Source: Acidobacterium sp. S8
Lineage (GTDB): Bacteria > Acidobacteriota > Terriglobia > Terriglobales > Acidobacteriaceae
Length of the DNA: 64,000 nt
Reading direction: 5' to 3'
Assembly (NCBI RefSeq): GCF_009765985.1
Contig: NZ_LMUM01000021.1
Coordinates: 1-64,000, forward strand
Part shown: positions 8,167 through 16,509 of the stretch, in pieces
Layout of the letters: each line of letters starts with the position of its first letter
How positions within the stretch are numbered: the stretch's first letter is position 1
Program-made: the position numbers and the translations under genes
Notes under the pieces: generated by a model
The model's input: the letters and a program-made list of their open reading frames with translations, nothing else
Told to the model about the DNA's origin: nothing
Database searches by the model: none

Positions 8167-8186
8167 AGAAGAAGTCTTTTCTTCAG
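8163..8186. terminator. Convergent hairpin spanning both stop codons
   Basis: CTGAAGAA (8163-8170) pairs with TTCTTCAG (8179-8186). The hairpin includes the stop codon of the ClC gene (8164-8166) and that of the opposing methyltransferase gene (8183-8185). It is a compact candidate for a shared bidirectional terminator, though T-rich only in the loop. Confidence 0.45.
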
Positions 8187-8998
8187 CTGCGGGCCAGGAC
8201 GGCGGAAAGCACGCCGAGGCGATTCTCGCGGAGATTCCGGGCCAGGGTGCCGATTATGGCCGGGAAATCCGGGCCCATCACTACGCCAAGGTTCGGTCCG
8301 CCTGGCGGCGAGCCGGCCATCATCATCTTGAACCAGTCGATCGCGATCTGGGTGTCGTCGCGCCAGAAGGTCGTATTGAACCCGGCTTGCTCCAGCGCGG
8401 TGCGTGTGGCGCTCTCGCTGCGCAGGAAGCTGGTAGAGACGTCGCGTGCCCAAGGGACGGGGTAAGCGACATCGCCATCGCGAAGCACGACGTCGTGGGT
8501 GACAAATTGGCCACCCGGCGTCAGGATTCGATGCACCTCGACATAGAGGGCGGCGCGGTCCTCGATGTTCATGGCCACGTGCTGCAGGAAGACCGTATCG
8601 AAGGCCGCGTCGTCGAAAGGCAGATGCAGAGCGTCGCCGACCTGGAAGTTGACGCGATCGGACATTTCGCAGCGCGCTGTGAGGTAATTGGCCGCGTTGA
8701 TGAAGCCGGGGCTCAGGTCGACGCCTGTCACTTTACAGCCGAATTTGGCGAGATAACGCGCCGGGCCGCCGATGCCACAGCCCAGGTCGAGCACGCGGGT
8801 CGATGGCTCGAGCCCTGCAGCAACCGCCAGCTCGGCGGTGGCGAGGATGCCTCGCGTATGGAACTGATCAAACGGAGCGAGTTGATCGACGGTCAGCGTC
8901 TGACTTTCAGGCGCGATTGCCGCGAGCGCCGACCTGATGCGGCTGGTGAGATCCGTGGGGCTATAGTGCTCGCGCACCCTGGTGATGGTATCGGTCAT
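8183..8998 (-). CDS. Class I SAM-dependent methyltransferase
   Basis: A 271-residue cytoplasmic methyltransferase. Motif I is clear (VLDLGCGIGGPARYLA, near residues 69-84), followed by the acidic VTGVDLSP strand end, VNFQVGDALHLPFDDAAFD (motifs II and III region) and the post-motif ILTPGGQFVTHDV. It resembles the sarcosine/dimethylglycine and gamma-tocopherol-type branch, with an N-terminal substrate-binding cap (AHY-like start, QLAPFDQFHTRG). The substrate cannot be told. It reads in the same direction as, and 45 bases after, the small membrane protein gene ending at 9044, so the genes may be cotranscribed. Confidence 0.83.
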   Translation of the reverse strand: MTDTITRVREHYSPTDLTSRIRSALAAIAPESQTLTVDQLAPFDQFHTRGILATAELAVAAGLEPSTRVLDLGCGIGGPARYLAKFGCKVTGVDLSPGFINAANYLTARCEMSDRVNFQVGDALHLPFDDAAFDTVFLQHVAMNIEDRAALYVEVHRILTPGGQFVTHDVVLRDGDVAYPVPWARDVSTSFLRSESATRTALEQAGFNTTFWRDDTQIAIDWFKMMMAGSPPGGPNLGVVMGPDFPAIIGTLARNLRENRLGVLSAVLARS

Positions 8999-9043
8999 GA
9001 CGGTTCTCCGGGAACGATTGCGGATGTGTGTGGATGGTTCGAA

Positions 9044-9568
9044 CTATACTGCGGCCGCCTTGCTCGCTAGCGCCGGAACCATCTTAGGCTGAGGACGCAC
9101 AAGCCAGTAAAGGGCGACGAAATGCGTGATCACGAGCAGAGGCACGTAGATGACGGGGATGACATATGCGGCTCCCAACTGGCCGGCCACCGCAGGAAGG
9201 CCTGCCTGAACGGCGTGGTAGTAATCAACGAGGATATCTACCAGTCCCACAAGATTGAAGGCGACGACGAAGAGCCAGAAGAGCGGACGTATCCTTACCG
9301 TGAAAAGCGCCAGCATGGCCAGCAATCCGGTTGCAAGGTCGCCATAAGCAGAGAAGGTGGTGAAGCTGGCGGGAAGATTGGGCCCGACGACGCCGGGCAG
9401 GATAAAGACGAGGCCGAAGAAGCGGAAGCTATGCAGAGTGGCGATGGCGCGGTGCGCTGCGATCCGGTCCATCGATTTGAGCTTCGGCAAGATGTACACG
9501 CTGAAACAAAGCAGCCACGCGACATAGCCTAAAACGAGATGCAGTTGGAAGATGATTTGCGGCGACAC
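9044..9568 (-). CDS. Integral membrane protein of unknown function
   Basis: A 174-residue protein with four to five hydrophobic helices (residues about 7-28, 45-65, 75-95, 97-115 and 135-155). It starts at a GTG at 9568 with AGGAGGG about six bases upstream, a strong site. I do not recognise a named family; it resembles small DoxX-like or unclassified four-helix inner-membrane proteins. It lies 46 bases after the NmrA-like gene in the same direction and probably forms a unit with it. The gap between them carries an imperfect copy of the operator seen upstream of that gene, so both may answer to the TetR regulator. Confidence 0.65.
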   Translation of the reverse strand: MSPQIIFQLHLVLGYVAWLLCFSVYILPKLKSMDRIAAHRAIATLHSFRFFGLVFILPGVVGPNLPASFTTFSAYGDLATGLLAMLALFTVRIRPLFWLFVVAFNLVGLVDILVDYYHAVQAGLPAVAGQLGAAYVIPVIYVPLLVITHFVALYWLVRPQPKMVPALASKAAAV

Positions 9569-9584
9569 TTGGACCCTCCTGCCA

Positions 9585-9607
9585 GGATGAGATTATATAC
9601 ATCATCC
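9585..9607 (-). promoter_or_regulatory. Possible third TetR-type half-site pair
   Basis: GGATGA at 9585-9590 and TCATCC at 9602-9607 form an inverted pair like the two operators at 10.56 and 10.63 kb, but with 11 rather than 6 bases between the arms and a TATATA core. It precedes the membrane protein gene start at 9568. The altered spacing makes binding doubtful. Confidence 0.3.
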
Positions 9608-9614
9608 CATAGGC

Positions 9615-10538
9615 TCAGTTTTTGTTGGCGATAGATTTGGCGTTCGCGAGGAAGAACTCTTCGAGCGTTTGTGGATCTCGCCCAGTCACCGCACGAATCG
9701 TATCGGTAGCGCGATAGTGTTGCATGCCTTTTCGAAAGTGCTGCCAAAGATGGCTTAGATGATCGAGGGCGTGAGGATTGAGCCGCTCCCTGACCGCATC
9801 AGCCCACTGTTCGTCGGTGATGGCAACATATCGAATCTTCTGCCCAATTGCCCGCTCCAGAGATTCGACGATTTCCCGCACGGTTGGAGTTTCGCTTATC
9901 AGAGGGTATACATTTTGCGACGGTGCGGCGGAGTCGGCCAGAAGAGTTGCGGCTACGCGGGATACGTCATCCGCACCGGCAAGCGGAATGACGGTCGTGT
10001 CGTCGCCCCACGGCAGGAAGGCGGCATTTTGCTCGGCTACGCTCTGGCTGACTAGAGCGCGTACGTTTTCGTAATAAGGAGGGGTCTGAAGATGAACGGC
10101 GCCGACCTGCGCCCAGTCGAAGATTCGGTCGACTAGTCGATGCTGCAAGTTTCGGAATGAGGGTGCGCGTTGAAGATCACGGAACGCAGGATCATCGGGC
10201 GTGCCCTGGAACTGCGAATTGTTCACCACCAGTTCCAAGCCTGCATCGCGAGCCGTTGCAGCGAAGATGGTGGCTGCCTCAAGCAGCCCGTCGGCGACCG
10301 GGTAGGTGAAGTAAGCGCGCTTCACATCTTTCATTGCCGCCTGGACCGATGCGGGATTGAGCAGATCGCCCTCGATGATCTCCGCGCCTTGCTGGCGGAG
10401 CTCGTCGGAGCGGGCATCGAGTGTATGGACGAAGGCACGAACGGAAATGCCCTGCTTGAGCAGGAGGCCGGCGACGAGGCGTCCGGTGGATCCCTGCCGA
10501 CCGCCGGCTGCGCCTGTGATCAGAATCGGGTGAGACAT
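9615..10538 (-). CDS. NmrA-like / SDR-a5 NAD(P)-binding protein
   Basis: A 307-residue protein of the atypical short-chain dehydrogenase group that includes NmrA, HSCARG and QOR2-like proteins. The N-terminal nucleotide-binding loop reads ILITGAAGGRQGSTGR (a GxxGxxG variant), followed by IIEGDLLNPAS and the ATIFAATARDAGLELVVNNS strand. The C-terminal part (VREIVESLERAIGQKIRYV) matches the substrate-domain style of this group. The ATG at 10538 is chosen because AAAGGAG lies just upstream. It is divergent from the tetR-like gene, with two shared operators in the gap. It may be a quinone reductase or a redox-sensing regulator; which is not visible. Confidence 0.82.
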   Translation of the reverse strand: MSHPILITGAAGGRQGSTGRLVAGLLLKQGISVRAFVHTLDARSDELRQQGAEIIEGDLLNPASVQAAMKDVKRAYFTYPVADGLLEAATIFAATARDAGLELVVNNSQFQGTPDDPAFRDLQRAPSFRNLQHRLVDRIFDWAQVGAVHLQTPPYYENVRALVSQSVAEQNAAFLPWGDDTTVIPLAGADDVSRVAATLLADSAAPSQNVYPLISETPTVREIVESLERAIGQKIRYVAITDEQWADAVRERLNPHALDHLSHLWQHFRKGMQHYRATDTIRAVTGRDPQTLEEFFLANAKSIANKN

Positions 10539-10557
10539 TGGAATTCTCCTTTCCCCA

Positions 10558-10583
10558 CATAGGATGATGTTAATCATCCTATG
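10558..10583. promoter_or_regulatory. Perfect 26-bp TetR-type operator
   Basis: CATAGGATGAT (10558-10568) and ATCATCCTATG (10573-10583) are exact 11-base inverted arms around GTTA. The site lies 20 bases upstream of the NmrA-like ATG and 71 bases upstream of the tetR-like ATG. A second, related site follows at 10622. Size and symmetry fit a TetR dimer site. Confidence 0.7.
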
Positions 10584-10621
10584 GATTCGAACTTTCTTTC
10601 AGCCGCCAGACTGGTTGCATC

Positions 10622-10645
10622 GTGGGATGATCTCGAGCATCCTAC
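10622..10645. promoter_or_regulatory. Second TetR-type operator, imperfect
   Basis: GTGGGATGAT (10622-10631) and AGCATCCTAC (10636-10645) surround CTCG. Eight of ten arm positions pair, and the core matches the perfect site at 10558 with the same 4-base centre. It ends 8 bases before the tetR-like ATG and overlaps its Shine-Dalgarno region, so binding there would block the regulator's own expression. Confidence 0.6.
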
Positions 10646-10653
10646 AAGGAGTT

Positions 10654-11229
10654 ATGCGTTACCGACCTGAACACAAAGCGGAAGTCCATCAGAAGATTGT
10701 GAAAGACGCCTCGCGGCGCGTACGCACCGAGGGTTTGAACGGCGCAGGGGTGGCAGCGGTTATGCGCGACACCGGCCTGACGCACGGAGGCTTTTACAAG
10801 CATTTCGAAAGCAAGGACGAGCTGCTCCTGGAGTCTTTGCGTGAGGCTTTCCGGGAGATTGCTGACAACCTGGCGCATGCGGCCGAACAGTCGCGATCTG
10901 AAGAGCCGTGGAAGGCGATTGTGAAGACCTATCTAAGCCTGGAATACTGCGATCACGCTGAGCGCGGCTGCCCGCTGACAGCACTTGGTCCCGAGCTGGC
11001 GCGAGTCGACAAGGGGATGAAGGGACAGATCCTTGCCGAGCTTGTGAACTACAAGGATCGAATGCTTCCCTTTATGCCGGGCCGGCGAAGTACGGACAAA
11101 GAGCGCGCTTTCTTTGCGATCTTTTCGACGATGATCGGGGCAGTTGAAATTGCGCGCATACTGCCCGAGCCCGCGATGCGAGAGAAAGTGCTGGCGGGTA
11201 CAAGAGATTTCCTATTGCAGAGCTTCTGA
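10654..11229 (+). CDS. TetR/AcrR family transcriptional regulator
   Basis: A 191-residue regulator. The N-terminal helix-turn-helix is clear: GVAAVMRDTGLTHGGFYKHFESKDEL at about residues 33-58, with the GGFYKHF recognition-helix signature. The C-terminal ligand domain carries a CPLTALGPEL segment with one cysteine, seen in members that control NmrA or reductase genes. An ATG at 10654 with AAGGAG upstream is chosen over the longer frame. It is divergent from the NmrA-like gene and separated from it by two inverted-repeat sites, so it probably represses both itself and that gene. The inducer is unknown; electrophiles or quinones would fit the target. Confidence 0.9.
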   Translation: MRYRPEHKAEVHQKIVKDASRRVRTEGLNGAGVAAVMRDTGLTHGGFYKHFESKDELLLESLREAFREIADNLAHAAEQSRSEEPWKAIVKTYLSLEYCDHAERGCPLTALGPELARVDKGMKGQILAELVNYKDRMLPFMPGRRSTDKERAFFAIFSTMIGAVEIARILPEPAMREKVLAGTRDFLLQSF

Positions 11230-11245
11230 TTTTTTTCGCTGGCTA

Positions 11246-12355
11246 TCAAAACGGTTTGCCGTGAAATAGAAACACCAGTTCGATGATCAGAATAATAACG
11301 ACCGTCATTTCGAGAAAGAATGCCCGGCTCTGGTTGAATTGATCCACCATGAAGCGGTAGAGCTCCTCTGCCGTGCGCACCTTTTGGGATACAAGGTCTT
11401 TGTAGTCAGGTACGCCTACCTTCAGCGCTGCGAGCTTATAGAGGCGGGCCGAAAACATATCGCTGAGAAACTTGATGGCGTTATCGGCATGCTCGGTCAA
11501 CTCGGCTACGTCAAGGAGCACTGTATGGAGGCGGGTCGCAGACCGGGCAAGCCGCCATCGCGCGAAGATGCCGGTCCCTTCATCGAGAAGCGTGTAAACG
11601 CGTTCCAGCTCTTCCGTCAGCAAATCGTCATAGTGTCGAAATTCGAGGAGTTGCGAGTTAGCGTACTCCAGCAACTGGATGGCCGTCTCAGCTCCAGAGC
11701 TGCTGTCATAAATGAATGCGGCATTCCAGCCGATGACCGCCAGATCATTTGCGTAGTAGGAGATTCGAGACTGGAGGACTTCGCTGCACTCGCTCTCAGC
11801 GAGGATGCCCGTATCTCCGCGAACTACCTGCGCAATGCGCGATCCATGTCGCTGAATCAGGTCGGGCACCGAGAGAGCGCCGGTAATTTCTCTGACATGG
11901 AAAATCAGATAGTCCTCGCTCAGCCATTCCTTGTAGGGCTTCAGCAGTGCGGGCGCGGCGCGCTCCAGCCTGCGCCGCACAATCTCGGTGGCACGCGCGG
12001 CGAAGTCAACGTCCCACACCCACCGGCTTGCGAGACTGGTTAGTTTATTCCAGTCACCGGTAAAATTCAGTTCAAAGACTAAGCTCAGTACTCCGTAATC
12101 GTAGTATTTGATTTCGCCCTGAAGCTGTTCGCCACTTTCTAATACCAATGTCTCCACTGATTCGACTACAGGCGGTCTTTGGAAACGGACATAGCCGGGA
12201 GCGGGACGCTTCGGAGTCGGCGACTCGACCATTCGTGCACGAATGAGCTCGCGCAGAAGATCAAGGCGAATGGCCTCGCAGACGTCATATTGCAATAACA
12301 CTAAAACCGAACCACGCAGCGTAACTTCAGCGGTCTGTATTTCAAGAGCCGGCAT
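11246..12355 (-). CDS. RMD1/YagE (DUF155-like) protein with C-terminal membrane helix
   Basis: A 369-residue protein, mostly helical, ending in one strong transmembrane segment (FLEMTVVIILIIELVFLF) and a short tail. The layout and the C-terminal pattern (YYANDLAVIGWNAAFIYD, LLEFRHYDDLLTEELERVY, then TAEELYRFMVDQFNQSRAFFLE and the helix) resemble the DUF155/RMD1 family, known from yeast mitochondrial Rmd1/Rmd8 and bacterial relatives of unknown function. It converges on the tetR-like gene with 16 bases between. The N-terminal third is less alike, so the family call is moderate. No enzymatic motif is seen. Confidence 0.6.
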   Translation of the reverse strand: MPALEIQTAEVTLRGSVLVLLQYDVCEAIRLDLLRELIRARMVESPTPKRPAPGYVRFQRPPVVESVETLVLESGEQLQGEIKYYDYGVLSLVFELNFTGDWNKLTSLASRWVWDVDFAARATEIVRRRLERAAPALLKPYKEWLSEDYLIFHVREITGALSVPDLIQRHGSRIAQVVRGDTGILAESECSEVLQSRISYYANDLAVIGWNAAFIYDSSSGAETAIQLLEYANSQLLEFRHYDDLLTEELERVYTLLDEGTGIFARWRLARSATRLHTVLLDVAELTEHADNAIKFLSDMFSARLYKLAALKVGVPDYKDLVSQKVRTAEELYRFMVDQFNQSRAFFLEMTVVIILIIELVFLFHGKPF

Positions 12356-12538
12356 GGACCAATCTTATCCTGCCGCTGTTAGCGGACCTGCATCAGTCAT
12401 GTGGCTTCGCGTGGGCTCATTCCAGAGCACTGGAATTTTCCAGCAGGCCCGGCGCCGGTTAGAAGGATAGATGCCCCGGCGCCAGCTAGCTTGATGACCA
12501 TCGCCCTGTGTTCAGGTTGCGAGCGATGTGGGCGTGAA

Positions 12539-13279
12539 TCAGGCGTTGGTTCCACCGTCCACGGTAAGGTTCGCGCCGGTGATGTACGCGGACTCGGGGC
12601 CGGCGACGAATGCTACTAGTGCGGCGACCTCATCCACATGGCCATAGCGGTTGAGCGCTGTGGCGGCCTTTTGAGGTGTTGCCCAATCGCCCGCGGCGGG
12701 ATTCAAGTCCGTGTCGATCGGACCTGGCTGAACGTTGTTGACTGTGATGCCACGGCCGCCGACCTCGCGGGAGAGGCCCTGTGTAAACATCTTTACGGCT
12801 CCCTTGGTGGCTGCATACGCTACCAGCCCGGGCGTAAGGAGACGCTCGCCTACGCACGAACCGATATTGATAATTCGGCCGCCGTCGCTCATATGCTTGA
12901 GAGCTGTCTGGGTTGTGACCAGGATGCCGCGGAAGTTGATGTCGATCATGCGATCCATCTCTTCGAAAGAGGTTTCCTCGAAGGGCTTGGGAATAGCGGT
13001 GCCGGCATTGTTTACGAGGACGTCGAGTTTGCCGAGAGCCGCGACAGCTTTTTCGACCGCGCCCTTGACCGCTTCGGTGTCGGCGGCATCAGCCTGGATG
13101 GCGATGGCCTTTCCGCCATCGGCTTCAATCGCTTTAACGACGGCGGAAGCCGCGGTGGCGTCTTTCGCGTAGGTGATGGCCACACTGGCTCCATCCGCAG
13201 CCAGGCGTTTAGCAATGGCTGCGCCAATGCCGCGCGAACCGCCGGTAACAAGTGCCACTTTTTCAGATAAGTTAGACAT
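12539..13279 (-). CDS. SDR family NAD(P)-dependent oxidoreductase
   Basis: A 246-residue classical short-chain dehydrogenase. It shows the cofactor loop TGGSRGIGAAIA (residues 12-23), the NNAG motif near 88, a catalytic Ser in INIGSCVGE, the YAATK active-site motif (Tyr and Lys near 154-158) and the NNVQPGPIDTD loop. Such enzymes interconvert alcohols and ketones; the substrate is unknown, and 3-oxoacyl-ACP reductase-like annotation would be loose. The ATG at 13279 follows GAGGG at usual spacing. It is divergent from the LysR gene at 13538, and the gap carries a striking array of half-sites, so it is likely the target of that regulator. Confidence 0.88.
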   Translation of the reverse strand: MSNLSEKVALVTGGSRGIGAAIAKRLAADGASVAITYAKDATAASAVVKAIEADGGKAIAIQADAADTEAVKGAVEKAVAALGKLDVLVNNAGTAIPKPFEETSFEEMDRMIDINFRGILVTTQTALKHMSDGGRIINIGSCVGERLLTPGLVAYAATKGAVKMFTQGLSREVGGRGITVNNVQPGPIDTDLNPAAGDWATPQKAATALNRYGHVDEVAALVAFVAGPESAYITGANLTVDGGTNA

Positions 13280-13402
13280 ATAAATTTCCCTCAATTTTCT
13301 GTGAAATGAAATCATTCACTGATTCAACCGACTGCCCTGCTGCTCAGACCTGTTGGACTGCTATCTGATGTGTCATTCTTGCAACCAGATTTGGCACTTT
13401 GA

Positions 13403-13430
13403 GGAATACCAGCTATTCCCAATAGGAATA
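13403..13430. promoter_or_regulatory. GGAATA/TATTCC half-site array (LysR-type)
   Basis: Three alternating half-sites, GGAATA (13403-13408), TATTCC (13414-13419) and GGAATA (13425-13430), are each separated by exactly 5 bases. This makes two overlapping inverted repeats of 17 bp. Two more half-sites follow at 13494 and 13522. The array lies between the divergent SDR and LysR genes. Confidence 0.6.
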
Positions 13431-13493
13431 TATAACCTGAATGTGAAAATTCATTCTGGTTTCTGGCTTTACAGCTTTGGGCGGAGATATTTC

Positions 13494-13527
13494 TATTCCC
13501 CGCATAAAATCCATCCATAGAGGAATA
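13494..13527. promoter_or_regulatory. Second GGAATA/TATTCC pair before the LysR start
   Basis: TATTCC at 13494-13499 and GGAATA at 13522-13527 flank 22 bases. The second overlaps the AAGGAG ribosome site of the LysR gene. With the triple array upstream it makes five copies of one 6-mer in 125 bases, as expected for LysR recognition and activation sites with autoregulation. Confidence 0.5.
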
Positions 13528-13537
13528 AGGAGACAGC

Positions 13538-14446
13538 GTGGACAAATTCGATGCGATGCAGATGTTCGTGCGAGTCATTGAAAAAGGGAGTTTCTCTGCA
13601 GTCGCGAAGGAGCGTGGCATTGGGCAACCCGCTGTCAGTAAACAGATTTCCGCCCTTGAAGATGAACTGGGCACCGAGCTTATTCATCGCACTTCGCGTT
13701 CGATTGCAATGACTGAGGCCGGTCGAGACTTTTACGACTCTGCTCTGCGCATTCTCGATGACTTTGAGAATGCGACTTCACGCATCGGTCGCGGGCAGTC
13801 GGCTCCGAAGGGTCTGATTCGTATGACCGTTCCTCCCACGTTTGCCCGCCTCCATATGGTGTCAAAGCTTCCTGCATTCTTTGCGGCTTATCCTGACATG
13901 GCGGTGGAGATGGCTGCTTCGGAAAGTCCGACAACGATCATTGAAGACGGATTCGATCTCGCTATCCATTCGGGGGATCTTCCAGACTCCTCCCTGGTTG
14001 CGCGAAGATTTGCTCAGACGATGATCATTCTCGTCGCCACGCCTCAATACCTCACGCGAAACGGCGCGCCGGAATCGCCGGACGAGCTCAGCCGTTTTCG
14101 GTCGGTCGTTTTTGTCGAGCGGGGTTCGGTAAAGCCGTGGAGCTTCGGCTCCGGACCGGATGCAAAACGCGTTATTCCCACCGGAGTTTTTCGAACCAGC
14201 GATATCGAACAGATGCGGATAGGCGTTCTTGAACATTTGGGAATTGCGCAGGCGCCAGCGTGGCTCTTTGCAGCAGAACTAAGAGAAGGTACTGTTCTTC
14301 GTCTTCTGACTCCGTTTGAGCGGACCGTACCCATCCTTGCGGTTCGGCCTGCCAGCCGACGGCTATCCACGAAGGTTCGCGTCTTCATGGAACACTTAGA
14401 AAAGACTTTTGCGCTCTGCTCCCAATTCAATCCGCGGCCCAGCTAA
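13538..14446 (+). CDS. LysR family transcriptional regulator
   Basis: A 302-residue LysR regulator beginning at a GTG with AAGGAGA seven bases before it. The winged helix-turn-helix covers residues 1-62 (FVRVIEKGSFSAVAKERGIGQPAVSKQISALEDELG). The rest is the periplasmic-binding-like effector domain, with PPTFARLHMV and the AIHSGDLPDSSLVARR region typical of the CrgA/AaeR branch. It is divergent from the SDR gene and separated by repeated GGAATA half-sites. Members of this branch often control a neighbouring oxidoreductase, which fits here. Its last 20 bases overlap the end of the opposing AraC-type gene. Confidence 0.92.
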   Translation: MDKFDAMQMFVRVIEKGSFSAVAKERGIGQPAVSKQISALEDELGTELIHRTSRSIAMTEAGRDFYDSALRILDDFENATSRIGRGQSAPKGLIRMTVPPTFARLHMVSKLPAFFAAYPDMAVEMAASESPTTIIEDGFDLAIHSGDLPDSSLVARRFAQTMIILVATPQYLTRNGAPESPDELSRFRSVVFVERGSVKPWSFGSGPDAKRVIPTGVFRTSDIEQMRIGVLEHLGIAQAPAWLFAAELREGTVLRLLTPFERTVPILAVRPASRRLSTKVRVFMEHLEKTFALCSQFNPRPS

Positions 14447-15506
14447 GGTTCTTTGGCCTGGGTGAAATCTGCTGATTGGCAACTCTGTCGCCGGTGCCGA
14501 AGCGGCGGCGATAATCCAGCGGCGGAAGACCGATAATCTTCTGGAAGGTCTTGCGAAAGAATCCGCTGTCTTCGTATCCAACCTTCCATGAGATTTCTTT
14601 GATAGACAGGGTGGTGAACTCCAGAAGCTCACGTGCTTTCTGCACCTTCAAATGCTGCACATAGTCGGTGGGCGTGAGGCCGGTGGCCTTTTGAAATCGG
14701 CGTAGAAAGGTTCTTTGGCCAAGCTTTGCCTTGGCCGCCATCGTATCGATGGTGATCGATTCAGCAGGAAGCGTCTGCAGCCAGAGCTGAACCTTCAGGA
14801 TGGCTGCATCTCCATGATGCAGCGGCGGAGAAAAGTTCGCATAGAAGCGCTGCTGGCGGCCTGCCGGATCGATGAGAAAAAATTGCGCAGTTCTCATCAT
14901 CACGACGGGACCGAGATAGCGATCTACCAGCTTTAGTCCCAGATCGAGCCACGCCATGACTCCGCCGGCCGTGACAACATCTCCAAGATCGATGATTAAC
15001 TCGTCGGTATCGACGCATATCTCCGGAAAACGGGTCGCCAAAAGTTCTGAATAGCTCCAATGCGTGGTCGCCGATCTGCCGTTTAACAGTCCCATGTGAG
15101 CGAGCAGAAAGGCGCCGCCGCATACAGAGCAGAGGAGAGTTCCGGAAGCATGCTGAACTCTCGCCCACTCCAACAGATTGTTCGTTGCTGTTGTCGGCAA
15201 ATCAATCTCGAGCGTGGGAGGAAAGATCAGACAATCCGGCTGGGATTGCTTTTCAGGATGTGTCTCGAAGACACACTCAAGCTGGGCTGTCTCTTTATTC
15301 GCCCCCCAATGGCTGATCTGCAATTCTCCTGGATATTCGCCGCCTTGTTCCGCGCTGAAGCCATTCGCGACCATGAAGAGATCGGTGAGACCGAGTACGG
15401 CTGCAAGCTTCGCGCCTGAATAGAGAACGATTCCGATCCTGGTTGTTTTCGCAAGCGGAAGAATGGCAGCTTTACCCTTGTCTTTGTCATTTATGACTCT
15501 AGGCAT
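14427..15506 (-). CDS. GlxA-type AraC family regulator with DJ-1/PfpI-like domain
   Basis: A 359-residue regulator. The N-terminal two thirds form a DJ-1/PfpI-like class I glutamine-amidotransferase fold (IGIVLYSGAKLAAVLGLTD, then CSVCGGAFLLAHMGLLNGRSATTHW), with a cysteine at the nucleophile-elbow position in SVCGGA. The C-terminal part is the AraC double helix-turn-helix (RTFLRRFQKATGLTPTDYVQHLKVQKARELLE, then KEISWKVGYEDSGFFRKTFQKIIG). The ATG at 15506 is preferred over 15539 because GAGAGG lies just upstream. It is divergent from the haloperoxidase-like hydrolase gene, its probable target, and overlaps the LysR gene tail to tail by 20 bases. Confidence 0.9.
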   Translation of the reverse strand: MPRVINDKDKGKAAILPLAKTTRIGIVLYSGAKLAAVLGLTDLFMVANGFSAEQGGEYPGELQISHWGANKETAQLECVFETHPEKQSQPDCLIFPPTLEIDLPTTATNNLLEWARVQHASGTLLCSVCGGAFLLAHMGLLNGRSATTHWSYSELLATRFPEICVDTDELIIDLGDVVTAGGVMAWLDLGLKLVDRYLGPVVMMRTAQFFLIDPAGRQQRFYANFSPPLHHGDAAILKVQLWLQTLPAESITIDTMAAKAKLGQRTFLRRFQKATGLTPTDYVQHLKVQKARELLEFTTLSIKEISWKVGYEDSGFFRKTFQKIIGLPPLDYRRRFGTGDRVANQQISPRPKNLSWAAD

Positions 15507-15633
15507 CGTTGGCCTCTCTCGTTCTACTGGTGAAGCCATAGTGTAGCGAACGGGACGGACGCCGACTATTTATATAGGCAGACGACCCGTCGCGTGTCAC
15601 GATACTGAACTCACCGAAAGGAAAAATATTCCA

Positions 15634-16455
15634 ATGCCTAGCTTTACAGTGAAAGACGGCACCGAAATTTTCTACAAAGATTGGGGCACAGGCCAAACGC
15701 TTTTCTTTCATCATGGATGGCCTCTCTCGGCCGATGACTGGGATGCCCAGATGATGTTTTTTCTGGAGCGCGGCTACCGCGTGATCGCCCACGATCGCCG
15801 CGGCCACGGCCGTTCCACGCAGACGGCGACCGGCAACGACATGGATACCTATGCCGCTGACGCGGCGGAGCTTGTCGAATTCCTCGATCTCAAGGATGCC
15901 ATTCACATCGGACACTCGACCGGCGGCGGCGAGGTGACCCGTTATGTCGCAAAATACGGTAAAGGCCGGGTCAAAAAGGCAGTCCTCATCAGCTCGATTC
16001 CGCCGACCTTCATGAAGTCAGAGAAGAACCCCGACGGCGTTCCCAAGGAAATCGTGGACAGCCTCCGCGACGGCACAGCGAATCATCGTTCGCAGTTCTA
16101 TAAAGACATTACGATTCCGTTTTACGGCTTCAATCGTCCGGGGGCGGTTGTCTCTGAGGGAATTCAAGAGAACTGGTGGCGCCAGGGCATGATGGGTGGC
16201 ATCAAGGCCCAGTATGACTGCATTAAGGCTCTCTCGGAATCCGAGTTCTTTGATGATCTCAAGGCGATCGACGTCCCGGTCCTGGTGATGCATGGCGAGG
16301 ACGATCAGATTTGCCCCTTCCCTACTACCGGAGCTAGATCATGGAAGCTTTTGAAGCACGGCACGCTGAAATCCTATCCCGGCTTGCCGCATGGAATGCC
16401 GACCACGCATGCTGACGTGATTAACGCTGATCTGCTCGCATTCATTCAGTCATAA
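15634..16455 (+). CDS. Alpha/beta hydrolase of the cofactor-free haloperoxidase type
   Basis: A 273-residue alpha/beta hydrolase. It matches non-heme chloroperoxidase-like esterases: FFHHGWPLSADDWDAQ, VIAHDRRGHGRS, and the nucleophile elbow GHSTGG with Ser95. The acid is in HGEDDQICPF near residue 222 and the base in GLPHGM near 252, so the triad looks intact. These enzymes are esterases or perhydrolases that can also support halogenation through peracid. The start follows GAAAGGAAA at good spacing. It is divergent from the GlxA-type regulator, which likely controls it. The natural substrate is unknown. Confidence 0.92.
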   Translation: MPSFTVKDGTEIFYKDWGTGQTLFFHHGWPLSADDWDAQMMFFLERGYRVIAHDRRGHGRSTQTATGNDMDTYAADAAELVEFLDLKDAIHIGHSTGGGEVTRYVAKYGKGRVKKAVLISSIPPTFMKSEKNPDGVPKEIVDSLRDGTANHRSQFYKDITIPFYGFNRPGAVVSEGIQENWWRQGMMGGIKAQYDCIKALSESEFFDDLKAIDVPVLVMHGEDDQICPFPTTGARSWKLLKHGTLKSYPGLPHGMPTTHADVINADLLAFIQS

Positions 16456-16509
16456 AGTCTGGGAGCGTCTCGACGAGCTGAGCAGCAGCGCCTCTTGACG
16501 GAGAGCTTC

